Shown one piece after another: positions 46,656-55,330 of a stretch of 64,000 nucleotides of DNA. The position numbers were made by a program, and so were the translations under genes. The notes beneath the pieces were generated by a model. The model searched no databases and was not told the DNA's origin. It saw only the letters and a program-made list of their open reading frames with translations. The DNA is from Clostridiales bacterium (GTDB lineage Bacteria; Bacillota; Clostridia; Lachnospirales; Lachnospiraceae): positions 1 to 64,000 of the forward strand of contig JAATFT010000035.1 in NCBI GenBank assembly GCA_015655075.1. Reading direction: 5' to 3'. The first letter of the stretch is position 1, and each line of letters begins with the position of its first letter.

Positions 46656-47999
46656 ATGGCAATAATAGGCGCCGTTGCAGACGATTTCACCGGCACAGCA
46701 AGCGCTGGCACTTTGTTAGCACAACAAGGAGTGAAAACTGGTTTATTTTTTGATCCTGAAACTTTAGAAAATTTTGAGAGTACAAACACCCTGGACGCAA
46801 TATACGTAAGCAGTGGTAGTCGTCATTTATCTCCCGAAAAAGCTTACGACCAGGTTAACAGAGCTACAAAAAGTTTGCAGGCCATGGGAGTAAGGTATTT
46901 TTCGAAAAAAATAGATACCACCCTACGTGGTGGTATCGGCTATGAAATAGATGCAATGCTGGATTTACTGAACAATGATACTGTTGCTATTATGGTTACA
47001 GCTATGCCTCAAAGCAAACGGATTTGTGTAGGCGGATATTCGCTTATAGACAATGTGATTCTAACTGAAACACCAGTGGCAAATGATGTACGCACTCCTG
47101 TAAAGGAAAGCTATGTGCCTAGCCTTCTGCAAAAGCAAACTAATCGCAAAATAGCACTGGTGAATATTACTCAAGTTGCAGAGAGCAGCGAAGCAGCAAA
47201 ACAGGCTATGGCAGAAGCGCGGGAAAATGGTGCCGAAATTATAATTGTTGATGCAATAACATTGGAGCATCTTGATAACATTGCCAAAGCATGCTGCAAG
47301 CTAAACTGGAATGTGCTGGCAGTAGATCCCGGAGCCTTTACTATGAAATTGGCGCAGCATCGAAATTTAACAAAAAAAGTAACAGACAAAATCGTTCCTA
47401 AAACTAATTACAATAATGAAAAAACAGCTTTGTTTGTTGTTGGTACCCCAAACCCTTCTACTAGAACTCAGGTAGACAAACTTTGCAAAGACTGTGTGTC
47501 AAATAAGCGAATCACGGTCTCCCCTACAGCTTTGCTGGAGGGTGGTAAAACCGCAAAAACCGAAATTGATAAAGTAACAACCAGGGTTGTTGCGTTATTT
47601 CATGAACAAGAGAGAGCTCGTTCTATAGTCATTGAATCCATAAATAATGGCAATGTTTTAAACCTGGAGGAAGAGGATAAGAAATATGGCTACGAGGCGG
47701 ATGAAAGCTCTCGTTTAATCAACGAAGGATTAGCATTCATAACTAACGCAGTACTTTCCACTGTGGGCCAAGATCGCGTTGCCGGATTGATACTCACGGG
47801 TGGCGATACTATGGAAAGTATTTGCAGGAAAATAGGCGTGACTTGTATACAGGCTCTAGATAATATTATAGCACAAGTAGATGTAGGCAAAATAATTGGT
47901 AGATATGATGGATTACCTCTAATCGTAAAAGGCGGATTTTGTGGAACAGATGAAATTGCAACGCTTATGGTAGAACGCCTGTTCCTTGAGTCAAATTAA
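46656..47999 (+). CDS. DUF1537 four-carbon acid sugar kinase
   Basis: This is an ATP-dependent kinase of the family shown to phosphorylate threonate/erythronate at C4. The N-terminal domain opens GAVADDFTGTASAGTLLA, and FSKKIDTTLRGGIG is its substrate loop. The C-terminal nucleotide domain contains LILTGGDTMESICRKIG and PLIVKGGFCGTDE. AGGAGG eight bases upstream sets the start, giving 447 residues. With PdxA2 it forms the two-step route from D-threonate (or D-erythronate) to dihydroxyacetone phosphate. No C2 dehydrogenase or epimerase typical of the L-threonate route is present. Confidence 0.92.
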   Translation: MAIIGAVADDFTGTASAGTLLAQQGVKTGLFFDPETLENFESTNTLDAIYVSSGSRHLSPEKAYDQVNRATKSLQAMGVRYFSKKIDTTLRGGIGYEIDAMLDLLNNDTVAIMVTAMPQSKRICVGGYSLIDNVILTETPVANDVRTPVKESYVPSLLQKQTNRKIALVNITQVAESSEAAKQAMAEARENGAEIIIVDAITLEHLDNIAKACCKLNWNVLAVDPGAFTMKLAQHRNLTKKVTDKIVPKTNYNNEKTALFVVGTPNPSTRTQVDKLCKDCVSNKRITVSPTALLEGGKTAKTEIDKVTTRVVALFHEQERARSIVIESINNGNVLNLEEEDKKYGYEADESSRLINEGLAFITNAVLSTVGQDRVAGLILTGGDTMESICRKIGVTCIQALDNIIAQVDVGKIIGRYDGLPLIVKGGFCGTDEIATLMVERLFLESN

Positions 48000-48097
48000 A
48001 TGCGGCTAACTGCACATTAGTAAATGGGGGTGAAATATATCTTAAATTCATAAGTAAGTTAAAAGTAACTAAATAATCGGTCAATGGAGGACACATT

Positions 48098-49057
48098 ATG
48101 AAATTTTTTTCAAAAATTCCAGCAGGGCTCATGGTTATCCCTCTCCTTTTAGGAAGTATTATTAATACATTTATTCCAGGAGCACTTGCAATCGGTGGAT
48201 TAACTACCGCATTATTCTCTAGTGCAGGCTCATCTACAGCATTAGGAATACAACTGTTTTGTCTTGGTACTACTTTAAATGTTAAGGATATGCCTACCGT
48301 AATTAAGCGTGGAGGTGTACTCTTAATAGCTAAGTTTGCAATCGGCACTATTATCGGAATTGCTATAGGAAAATTCTTTGGATTTGCGGGTTTCTTAGGT
48401 TTAACATCGCTTTCCGTAATTTCGGCAGTTACAAATGATAACGGAAGTATCTTCTTAACACTAATGGCCGAATATGGAGATGAAAAAGATGTTGCATGTA
48501 TGCCGTTACTTGCTGCAATTAATGATGGTCCTTTTTTAACATTAGTTGCACTTGGTGCAAGTGGCCTTGCTTCAATTCCTTTTATGGCTTTAGTCGCAGC
48601 AATTATACCTACTGCACTGGGTATGTTACTTGGAAATATTGACAAATCCTTTAAAGAATTCTTCGCTCCTATGGGTACAGCAATTATTCCGCTGATCGGA
48701 TTCATGCTGGGTGCTGGAATAAATCTTGGCAATATCTTTGCAGGCGGTATTTCAGGTGTACTGCTTGGCTTGATAACTGTTTTTATCGGAGGAGGTTTCA
48801 TTCTTATTTTTGACAGATTTGTAAGTAAACGCCCAGGTTATGCCGCATGGGGTGTTTCAACAACCGCAGGTAATGCAGTAGCAGTTCCGGCAGCAGTAGC
48901 ATTAGTAGATCCTTCATGGACTAATTATGTAGGAGATGCAACTGCTCAAGTAGCAGCTTCAGTTGTCTTGTCTGCAATTCTTGTTCCCATAGTAACCTCC
49001 TGGTGGGTTAAGAAATTTGGATCACCTAAAAAACCGAAAGAAGGGCTGGCACTATAA
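48098..49057 (+). CDS. kdgT: KdgT-family sugar-acid permease
   Basis: This is a cation-coupled membrane transporter of the 2-keto-3-deoxygluconate permease family. It has 319 residues with about ten hydrophobic segments. Family-typical stretches are LGTTLNVKDMPTVIKRGG, SVISAVTNDNGSIFLTLM, PLLAAINDGPFLTL and GVSTTAGNAVAVPAAVA. GGAGG sets the start. It closes the operon with PdxA2 and the kinase, so it probably imports the C4 acid rather than ketodeoxygluconate. Confidence 0.93.
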   Translation: MKFFSKIPAGLMVIPLLLGSIINTFIPGALAIGGLTTALFSSAGSSTALGIQLFCLGTTLNVKDMPTVIKRGGVLLIAKFAIGTIIGIAIGKFFGFAGFLGLTSLSVISAVTNDNGSIFLTLMAEYGDEKDVACMPLLAAINDGPFLTLVALGASGLASIPFMALVAAIIPTALGMLLGNIDKSFKEFFAPMGTAIIPLIGFMLGAGINLGNIFAGGISGVLLGLITVFIGGGFILIFDRFVSKRPGYAAWGVSTTAGNAVAVPAAVALVDPSWTNYVGDATAQVAASVVLSAILVPIVTSWWVKKFGSPKKPKEGLAL

Positions 49058-49227
49058 TGACTAAATTTGCGTCAATACCATATGCATATTCGTGCTCTAC
49101 AAAATATAATTGGGTGTAAAAAATTGACGACTGATACCTGCGGAAGATTCAGAGTGAAATTACTAGAAAGGCAGCGTAAAATTATTATAGTGGTTTGTAA
49201 AATAAACATAGAGCATTTAATCTCAAA

Positions 49228-49266
49228 TCACCTCGCAGGGTTGAAACGTTGCGAGGTGACTTTTTG
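49228..49266 (+). terminator. Terminator of the pdxA2-kinase-kdgT operon
   Basis: TCACCTCGCA pairs perfectly with TGCGAGGTGA and is followed by CTTTTTG. Confidence 0.9.
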
Positions 49267-49346
49267 CAACTTGTCCAGTTAACATAGTCGAATTTAAAAT
49301 TTCCAAATAAGCAGAAATTTGGGTATTGAGTAAAAGAAAGATACTA

Positions 49347-49430
49347 CTAGTACAGCATTGCATAAATTTCGCTTAATATCAGTGCCTGATATTTGCGATG
49401 GGGCAAGGCGGAGGAATGAGGCGTAGCGGT
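49347..49430. repeat. Half copy of a CTAG palindromic element, copy E
   Basis: It begins CTAGTACAGC (compare CTAGTACAAC of copy C) and ends with the 25 bases AGGCGGAGGAATG-AGGCGTAGCGGT found identically at 55-79 in copy A. The second half of the palindrome is missing. The rest of the 49058-49721 spacer has no gene. Confidence 0.7.
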
Positions 49431-49595
49431 CAATGCCGTCAACTTAAGTAATACGTGTACTTTGAAAATTGAATAATGTAATTATTTTTCCGGATTGTGA
49501 ATCATTTTTACTGGATAAACGCATCAATTTAAAACAAAAATAAGAGGCCTCTAAAATTAAGTAAAGTGGCCCCCGTGTCCGAACCAGAGTACATA

Positions 49596-49635
49596 CCCAC
49601 TTAGTCAGATTTTTTCTATCTAAGTGGGTTCCTTT
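49596..49635. terminator. Hairpin before the Xre gene end
   Basis: CCCACTTAG and CTAAGTGGG form a perfect 9-bp stem with a T-rich loop and TTCCTTT after it. It might end transcription in either direction, or be part of a decayed insertion sequence end. Confidence 0.5.
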
Positions 49636-49721
49636 ATAACCTGAATTCCCGAAGACCGGAAATTATAACAATAGGAGGTTTTATAAATGCCGGGTAAAAA
49701 ATCAAACCTTATATTTATAGT

Positions 49722-50252
49722 TTAATGTGTATCTGTATAAGATGATATTTGAGTAAGTTCGGAAGCTCTTTTTAGGAGTTCTGTTCTGCCTGTATCATTT
49801 AGATTTAAATAGCAGCTTAACAGTAGTTTTACTCCTTCTATAGAAAAAGTAAGGTTTGATTCTGTATGTATAATTTTGCTTAACACAAAATCTAAACTTT
49901 CTTCAAGCACGTTTAAAGATAAAATCTGTTTATCCTGGGATGTATGCCCAAAAGAATCCCTAAAATCCAGAAACAGATTGGTAAGATTATTAAGTCCGTT
50001 ATCAATAGTATCACTATTTTTATGGAAAGTAACCTGGTCGATTTCGCCACGTAAGTAATCGCCGCTAACACAAAAAAATCGTTCCAGGGCAGCCATAGCT
50101 TTGGAATTTGGCTCCCGTAAGCCATTTTCATATCCGATAATTGAAGAGACACTCAGTCCGGTCTGTTTGGCTAATTCTTTCTGAGTTATTTTCTTATCTA
50201 ATCGCAATTCTTTAATTCTTCTCGCAATGATCAGTTTGTGATCATTATCCAT
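49722..50252 (-). CDS. Xre-family regulator with C-terminal domain
   Basis: This 176-residue DNA-binding protein has the HTH ITQKELAKQTGLSVSSIIGY around residues 21-40, followed by ENGLREPNSKAMAALERFF. The C-terminal 100 residues are helical and match no domain I know. GGGGGTG before the ATG at 50252 rejects the longer frame. It is divergent from the small Xre gene at 50405, and the spacer between carries three TTGTATAA half sites, so cross-regulation is likely. Confidence 0.85.
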   Translation of the reverse strand: MDNDHKLIIARRIKELRLDKKITQKELAKQTGLSVSSIIGYENGLREPNSKAMAALERFFCVSGDYLRGEIDQVTFHKNSDTIDNGLNNLTNLFLDFRDSFGHTSQDKQILSLNVLEESLDFVLSKIIHTESNLTFSIEGVKLLLSCYLNLNDTGRTELLKRASELTQISSYTDTH

Positions 50253-50289
50253 GAAAACACCCCCAATTCTAAAAAAGTATATCAGAAAA

Positions 50290-50380
50290 TTATACAAATG
50301 TAAAACAAATTATTAAATTTGAGCATTGACTTTCACGATTGTATAATTTATAATTATTTTAAAGTTTTACGATTGTATAA
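50290..50380. promoter_or_regulatory. Divergent promoter with repeated operators
   Basis: ACGATTGTATAA occurs at 50335-50346 and 50369-50380, and its inverse TTATACAAATGT at 50290-50301. TTGACT (50326) and TATAAT (50349-50354), 17 bases apart, form the plus-strand promoter, and the first repeat lies inside its spacer. The common half site is TTGTATAA. Confidence 0.75.
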
Positions 50381-50404
50381 GTAAAAAAGGAGCTGCTATC
50401 TATG

Positions 50405-50608
50405 ATGGTTATCGTTAATTCAAAGAAATTAATTGAAAAAAGAAGAGAAAAAAAGTTGTCACAGCATAAATTGTCTAAGCTTGCCGGGTTAAGCAATAAC
50501 GCTGTTTATAGAATGGAAGAATGTGAAAATAAAGTTAGTGAATTAAGAGTTAAGGCTGTAGCAGATATTCTGGGCTGCCCGGTTTCTGAAATTTGCAGAA
50601 AGGAATAG
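50405..50608 (+). CDS. Small Xre-family regulator
   Basis: This is a 67-residue single-domain HTH protein. LSQHKLSKLAGLSNNAVYRM is the helix-turn-helix, and VKAVADILGCPVSEICRKE is the usual end of small Cro-like proteins. Two ATG codons follow each other after AAGGAG; the second gives better spacing to no clear advantage, so the start may be 50402. It is probably a partner or antagonist of the divergent Xre regulator. Confidence 0.85.
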   Translation: MVIVNSKKLIEKRREKKLSQHKLSKLAGLSNNAVYRMEECENKVSELRVKAVADILGCPVSEICRKE

Positions 50609-50939
50609 AAATGTGGAAGGGTTTTTAGATATAAATCAATATGCAGTAATATAAAAAAACTCATATAACGGATGATGAAAAGTTAAAGTTGATGATTGAT
50701 TGAACGATGCTTATGAAAGATATTTTAAAGGCTTACAGTAATATAACGGCCAAAGGAGAAGGCCTGAAGAAACCCATTAAGGAGCATAAAAATATTGGAC
50801 ATGCCGCATATTATCCCGAATTTTAAAACTATTTATATTTTAATTAGATACATAAATAAAGGGGACGGGCAATAATGTAATAATAAAGAAGGGATCTGCT
50901 ATGCAGGTATTTCAGTCGGCTCCCACTCTCCGACTGAAA
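50609..50939. other. Spacer with a possible 39-codon frame
   Basis: A short frame at 50707-50826 (MLMKDILKAYSNITAKGEGL, then KKPIKEHKNIGHAAYYPEF) is lysine-rich but has no ribosome site and no known match, so it is not called a gene. TTCAGTCGG/CCGACTGAA at 50911-50938 is a clean hairpin without a T-run. Confidence 0.35.
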
Positions 50940-51001
50940 CAAGTAAGTCCCAAACCGACGCTTACGCTTTACTAAGAAGCAGAGGACTTACTTGTAAGGC
51001 T
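50940..51001. repeat. 65-bp hairpin repeat family, copy 3 (reverse)
   Basis: AAGTAAGTCCC...CGCTTACG...CTAAGAAGC...GGACTTACTT is the reverse complement of the copies at 8568 and 9703. It lies 65 bases before the histidine kinase start. Confidence 0.75.
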
Positions 51002-51065
51002 AAAAAGAATACCGCCGATTCCACATAAAACATAAAACAATAAAATTTCCCGGAGAAAAGGTCAG

Positions 51066-52940
51066 GTGGCCCTATTGAAAATCATAAAAGCATCCGTATT
51101 CCAGAAACTGAAAACCTATTATCTGTCCCATATATGGTGCTCATTTGTATTTGTATTCCTTGTGCTGGTCATATTTACTTTTATTGTAATCCAAGGCTAT
51201 TTAAAGCAGGAATACAAGAAATATCTGAAGGATAAAACCTACAGTACCGAAAATGTGGTGCTTTCCTCTATTAATCAGAATCTGAATTTAATCATAAAAG
51301 AATTTATACAGATAGCGGCGGAGATATCCAATGACGATTATCTTTACAAACAGGTTGAGGCTTATGAATTGCAGGGCTTAAACAGCCCCCGAATCCGCAG
51401 GGATATTACCAATGCCTTAGGCCGGTATTCCCAATATTCCAGCTGGATTGAGAATATATGTATAGTCTCGGATAAAGGTATGTTATTGCAGTATGACCGC
51501 AAGAATTATACCAATTATAAACTTTGGAACGAAGAAAATATGGACCTCCTGTATCGGTTAAATGCCCGGTTATTTGCACTTTTAAAACAAAACCCGATGC
51601 ATAAGTATAAAGCTTCGGGCTGCAATCTGGCACACCCGGGGGATGATTCCCTTTATGTGTTTCATATTACGGTTCCGCTAAAAGGGGATAAAACCTTTGA
51701 AAGTGTAACCCACTCTGTAGTTATATCCTTTAACAGCGAGGTGCTGGGGAAATTTTTAGATACTGTGCATCAGGACAGTGAAGATCTGGCCGTGGGCTAC
51801 CTTACCGGTGAAGACGACATTATTTTATATCATAAAGACAGGAATTACATAGGGATGAGGCGGGAGGAATATTTATCCCGGGAAAATCTTCAGAATATCA
51901 GTGCTTCCATTGATAAAGCAGGCTGGGCAGTTAATATTGCCATTGACGAAATGAAAATGAAGCATCAGGTGGATGTGATTTATTCACGGGGTACGGTTTT
52001 TTATCTTATTATATTATTTCTTATGCTTGTATTTATGTGTTTGGTTAATATTCTGGTATTAAAGCCGGTGAATGCTATTAATCAATCTATCCTGAAGGTT
52101 AAAAAGGGAAATTTAAACCATAAGATCGTAATTGAAGGATACAATGAAATCTGGAAGCTGGCAGAAGAATATAACAATATGATTGATTCCCTGAAGGAAA
52201 TGAATCACCAGATTGAGAAACAGCATCAGGATAAGCTGATTTCCATGAAAAAACAGCAAAGAGCGGAAAGAGAAGCACTGGAATCCCAGATAAACGCCCA
52301 TTTTATCTGCAATACCCTGGGAGCAATTAATTATGAGGTAATGGAGGCGGGAAATCATAAAGTTTCCGTTCTGATTAAAAAGCTTTCCAATATATTAAGA
52401 TACACCTTTGACCAGAAACACCAGAATGTATATTTTTTTCAGGAGCTGGCGTGGATTGAACAGTACCTGTATCTGCAGAAATTCCGCCTGGGGGATGTCT
52501 TTGACTATGAGATTGATTTTCCGGAAGTCTGTGAAAGCTGGCCCTGCAGAAAGCTTATGCTGGAGCCCTTTGTAGAAAATTCCATACTCCACGGCTTTGA
52601 AGGGCGGCAGGAGGGAGGAAGAATATTAATCCGGGGTGAAACAGCCGACAGAAGGCTTAAGCTTACTATAGAAGATAATGGATGGGGAATGGAAGAAGGA
52701 AGGGAGGCGGTAATTCAGAATATTATTAAAAATCCCTTGGAAGCAGGAAAAGAAAAGGTGGGAATCGGTATTTCCAATGTAGTGACCCGAATGCGGATGT
52801 ACTATGGCAAAGCCGATGACTCTGCCATGGATATTATCCTTACAACCAAACCGGGAGTCGGAACAAAATTTGTATTTTACCTTCCCATGATGAGCCAGAA
52901 AGAGGAGGAAGAACATGCGTGTGATGATTGTGGAAGATGA
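51066..52940 (+). CDS. YesM/LytS-type sensor histidine kinase
   Basis: This is a membrane sensor kinase of 624 residues. Transmembrane segment 1 (about 22-45) and segment 2 (about 305-330, with TVFYLIILFLMLVFMCLVN) flank an extracellular dCache-like domain. A HAMP-like linker starts at VLKPVNAINQSILKV. The phosphorylated histidine is His412 in ESQINAHFICNTLGAINYE (most relatives have NPHFLYN), and the ATPase carries LEPFVENSILHGFEG and IEDNGWGMEEG. The start is GTG at 51066 with AAAGG upstream. It overlaps the response regulator gene by 26 bases and controls, most likely, the importer and GH31 genes downstream. Confidence 0.93.
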   Translation: MALLKIIKASVFQKLKTYYLSHIWCSFVFVFLVLVIFTFIVIQGYLKQEYKKYLKDKTYSTENVVLSSINQNLNLIIKEFIQIAAEISNDDYLYKQVEAYELQGLNSPRIRRDITNALGRYSQYSSWIENICIVSDKGMLLQYDRKNYTNYKLWNEENMDLLYRLNARLFALLKQNPMHKYKASGCNLAHPGDDSLYVFHITVPLKGDKTFESVTHSVVISFNSEVLGKFLDTVHQDSEDLAVGYLTGEDDIILYHKDRNYIGMRREEYLSRENLQNISASIDKAGWAVNIAIDEMKMKHQVDVIYSRGTVFYLIILFLMLVFMCLVNILVLKPVNAINQSILKVKKGNLNHKIVIEGYNEIWKLAEEYNNMIDSLKEMNHQIEKQHQDKLISMKKQQRAEREALESQINAHFICNTLGAINYEVMEAGNHKVSVLIKKLSNILRYTFDQKHQNVYFFQELAWIEQYLYLQKFRLGDVFDYEIDFPEVCESWPCRKLMLEPFVENSILHGFEGRQEGGRILIRGETADRRLKLTIEDNGWGMEEGREAVIQNIIKNPLEAGKEKVGIGISNVVTRMRMYYGKADDSAMDIILTTKPGVGTKFVFYLPMMSQKEEEEHACDDCGR

Positions 52941-53658
52941 ACAAAGAGCCAGAAGAGGACTGTATAATTTAATTGCTTCTATTTCAGAGGAGTATGAAGT
53001 GGTTTCGGAAGCAAGTGACGGCAGGAAAGGGTTGGAGCTCATATTGACAGTGAAGCCTGACGTGGTATTTACGGATATAAGAATGCCGTATATGGACGGA
53101 CTGGCATTAATAAAAGCGGTGAAATCCATGGGCTTAAAAAGCGAATTTGTCATTATCAGCGCCTATGAACAGTTCGAAACTGCCAGACAGGCTATTTCTC
53201 TGGGAGTTAAAGACTTCCTGGTTAAGCCGGTAACCTATGAGGAAGTGGAGGCAGTATTAGAACGGTTAAATGAAAGGGAGTACCGGAAATTAAAGGATTC
53301 CGTCAAGGATTTGGAAAAGCAGTACCCGGAGGCGCATCCCCTGATATTAAAAGCCTTGAGAATTATTGAAAATAATTACGCGGCCAGGATAAACGAAGAA
53401 TACTTTGCCCGGTGCCTGGGAATGACCAAGGAATATTTTAGTTATCTGTTTCATAGAGATATCGGAATAACATTTACCAAATTCATTAAAAATTACCGCA
53501 TACAGGTGGCAAAATGCCTTCTGTTAAATGAAGGTCTTTCAAAAGAGGATATCCCATACAGTGTAGGTTTTTCCGATTCCAAATATTTTTATAAGGTATT
53601 TCGGGATATTGCCGGCGTGAGCGTATCTGAATATCTTAAAAATTTATCCCGATATTAA
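52915..53658 (+). CDS. YesN-type AraC response regulator
   Basis: The receiver domain (1-120) has the acidic pocket in IVEDEQRARRG, the phospho-acceptor Asp54 in VVFTDIRMPYMDG and the conserved lysine in DFLVKPVTYEE. The C-terminal AraC domain (about 145-247) carries YFARCLGMTKEYFSYLFHRD and DIPYSVGFSDSKYFYKVFRD. The length of 247 is short for YesN-type proteins, which often exceed 350, as the middle linker is minimal. It should activate the sugar importer operon starting at 53943. Part of its HTH region is duplicated at 39755-39927. Confidence 0.95.
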   Translation: MRVMIVEDEQRARRGLYNLIASISEEYEVVSEASDGRKGLELILTVKPDVVFTDIRMPYMDGLALIKAVKSMGLKSEFVIISAYEQFETARQAISLGVKDFLVKPVTYEEVEAVLERLNEREYRKLKDSVKDLEKQYPEAHPLILKALRIIENNYAARINEEYFARCLGMTKEYFSYLFHRDIGITFTKFIKNYRIQVAKCLLLNEGLSKEDIPYSVGFSDSKYFYKVFRDIAGVSVSEYLKNLSRY

Positions 53659-53684
53659 ATTATTGCTCTAAATTTATCTCCGGA

Positions 53685-53719
53685 ATCTTAAAAATCTGAG
53701 TTTTTAGGATTTTTCTTTT
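53685..53719 (+). terminator. Terminator of the two-component genes
   Basis: ATCTTAAAAA pairs with TTTTTAGGAT across a short loop and is followed by TTTTCTTTTTC. It lies 27 bases after the stop codon. Confidence 0.75.
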
Positions 53720-53758
53720 TCGGTATAATAAGCTGACACTAAAATATTGCTTACAATT

Positions 53759-53907
53759 AGGTAATTGCAAAACAGGATTATTGTATTTATATACCATGCA
53801 GTTAATACAATTTCAGAGCTGAATCTTGCCCTAAAGGCAACTGAAGCTATGAAATTCGTATTAATTGTATGGTATATTCAGAAAACGATATAGTTTCGCA
53901 ATTACCT
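53759..53907. repeat. Long imperfect hairpin before the binding-protein gene
   Basis: AGGTAATTGCAAAAC pairs with GTTTCGCAATTACCT at the base. TACCATGCAGTTAATACAAT with ATTAATTGTATGGTA forms the next stem, and TTGCCCTAAAGGCAA the tip. It is 149 bp, AT-rich and without the CTAG ends or CGTAG centre of the other family. It ends 36 bases before the start codon, inside the leader of the importer operon. Confidence 0.75.
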
Positions 53908-53942
53908 ACTTACAATGAAAAACAAAAGGAGGTAAGGTTTAT

Positions 53943-55289
53943 ATGAAAAAATTCAAAAAAATGCTGGCGTTTTTTATGGCTTTTAGCCTGGCGGCGGCTA
54001 TGCTTGCGGGCTGTAAAAGCAAACCGGCGCAACAGGGAGGGGACTCAACGAAAGGGGGCGGTACAGAGAATACAGTTAAGGACGGGGGTGCGCAAAAAAC
54101 AGACGAGGCTGATTCCTCTCAAAATGCAACGGAGGTTTCTATATGGCATTATTTTGAAAACGAAGCGGATGCACTTGAAAAACTGGTGAATGACTATAAT
54201 GAAATGCAGGATGAAATTCGTATTACCTGTACTTATGTTTCCCGGGAAGAATTAATGAAACAGTATACCATTGGTGCGGTTTCCGGAGAGCTGCCGGATA
54301 TCGGCATGGTAGATTCACCGGATATGGCTTCTTATATTGCCCTGGGGGTATTCGAAGATATCACGGAGGATTTAAACGGGTGGGAGGATTTGCAGTATTT
54401 TTATGACGGACCTCTTAGCAGCTGTAAGGACGCAGAAGGACGGATTTACGGACTTCCCAACAACTCCAACTGTCTTGCCCTGGTCTGCAATATGGACCTT
54501 TTAAATGCGGCAGGGTATACAAAACCTCCAAAGACCTGGGACGAATTAAAGGAAATAGCGGCGGCGACTACGGATCCGGCTGATTCCGTATATGGATTTG
54601 CCATGTGTGCCATAAGTAACGAAGAGGGTACCTTCCAGTTTATACCGTGGCTGTATTCCGCAGGAGCAACCGTTTCCACCCTGGGTTCGGAAATTGCAGT
54701 GAAGTCTCTGTCTTTCCTGACGGAATTGGTAAATCAGGGATATATGAGCAAGGAAGTAGTCAACTGGAGCCAGGGGGATGCTTACAATGCTTTCTGCGCA
54801 GGAAAAGCGGCTATGCTGGAGACCGGAACCTGGCAGGTATCCACTATTGATGCGGATGTAAACGGAACTTTTCAGTATAAATATTCCCTTCTTCCAAAGG
54901 ATAAAGAATATTCCAGCGTAATCGGCGGCGAGAATTTCGGTGTCTGCGTCGGCTCTAAAGCCAAGGATGCCTGCGTGGAATTTTTAAAATATATGCAGTC
55001 GGCGGAAAATAATGCGGACTGGTGCGAAATAGCCGGCAAGATTCCGGTAAGAAGTGATTCGGCTACTTTAAAAGATATGTGGACCGAGGATGAAAGATAT
55101 GCCGTATTTACCGAAGGTATGAACTATGCGGTGGCAAGAGGGCCTCATGAGGAATGGCCTACGATTTCGGAAGCGGTTTATTCTGCTGTTCAGTCTGCCC
55201 TAATTGGTGAAAAAACGCCGGCTGATGCCATGGCCGGTGCAGCGGCCATAGTGGATCCCATTATTGCGGCAAATCCCATTGCAAAATAA
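53943..55289 (+). CDS. Sugar-binding lipoprotein of the GH31 locus
   Basis: This is an extracellular family 1 solute-binding protein of 448 residues. The signal peptide ends with lipobox LAGC (Cys24), then a Gly/Gln/Lys-rich linker. YTIGAVSGELPDIGMVDSPD and FCAGKAAMLETGTWQVST are typical of the class. AAAGGAGG sets the start. It heads the importer operon placed between a YesMN-type two-component system and a GH31 enzyme, so an alpha-linked oligosaccharide is the likely ligand. Confidence 0.93.
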   Translation: MKKFKKMLAFFMAFSLAAAMLAGCKSKPAQQGGDSTKGGGTENTVKDGGAQKTDEADSSQNATEVSIWHYFENEADALEKLVNDYNEMQDEIRITCTYVSREELMKQYTIGAVSGELPDIGMVDSPDMASYIALGVFEDITEDLNGWEDLQYFYDGPLSSCKDAEGRIYGLPNNSNCLALVCNMDLLNAAGYTKPPKTWDELKEIAAATTDPADSVYGFAMCAISNEEGTFQFIPWLYSAGATVSTLGSEIAVKSLSFLTELVNQGYMSKEVVNWSQGDAYNAFCAGKAAMLETGTWQVSTIDADVNGTFQYKYSLLPKDKEYSSVIGGENFGVCVGSKAKDACVEFLKYMQSAENNADWCEIAGKIPVRSDSATLKDMWTEDERYAVFTEGMNYAVARGPHEEWPTISEAVYSAVQSALIGEKTPADAMAGAAAIVDPIIAANPIAK

Positions 55290-55330
55290 ATACCCGCGAA
55301 TACTTCTTGACGGAAAGGGGTGTAGGAATA

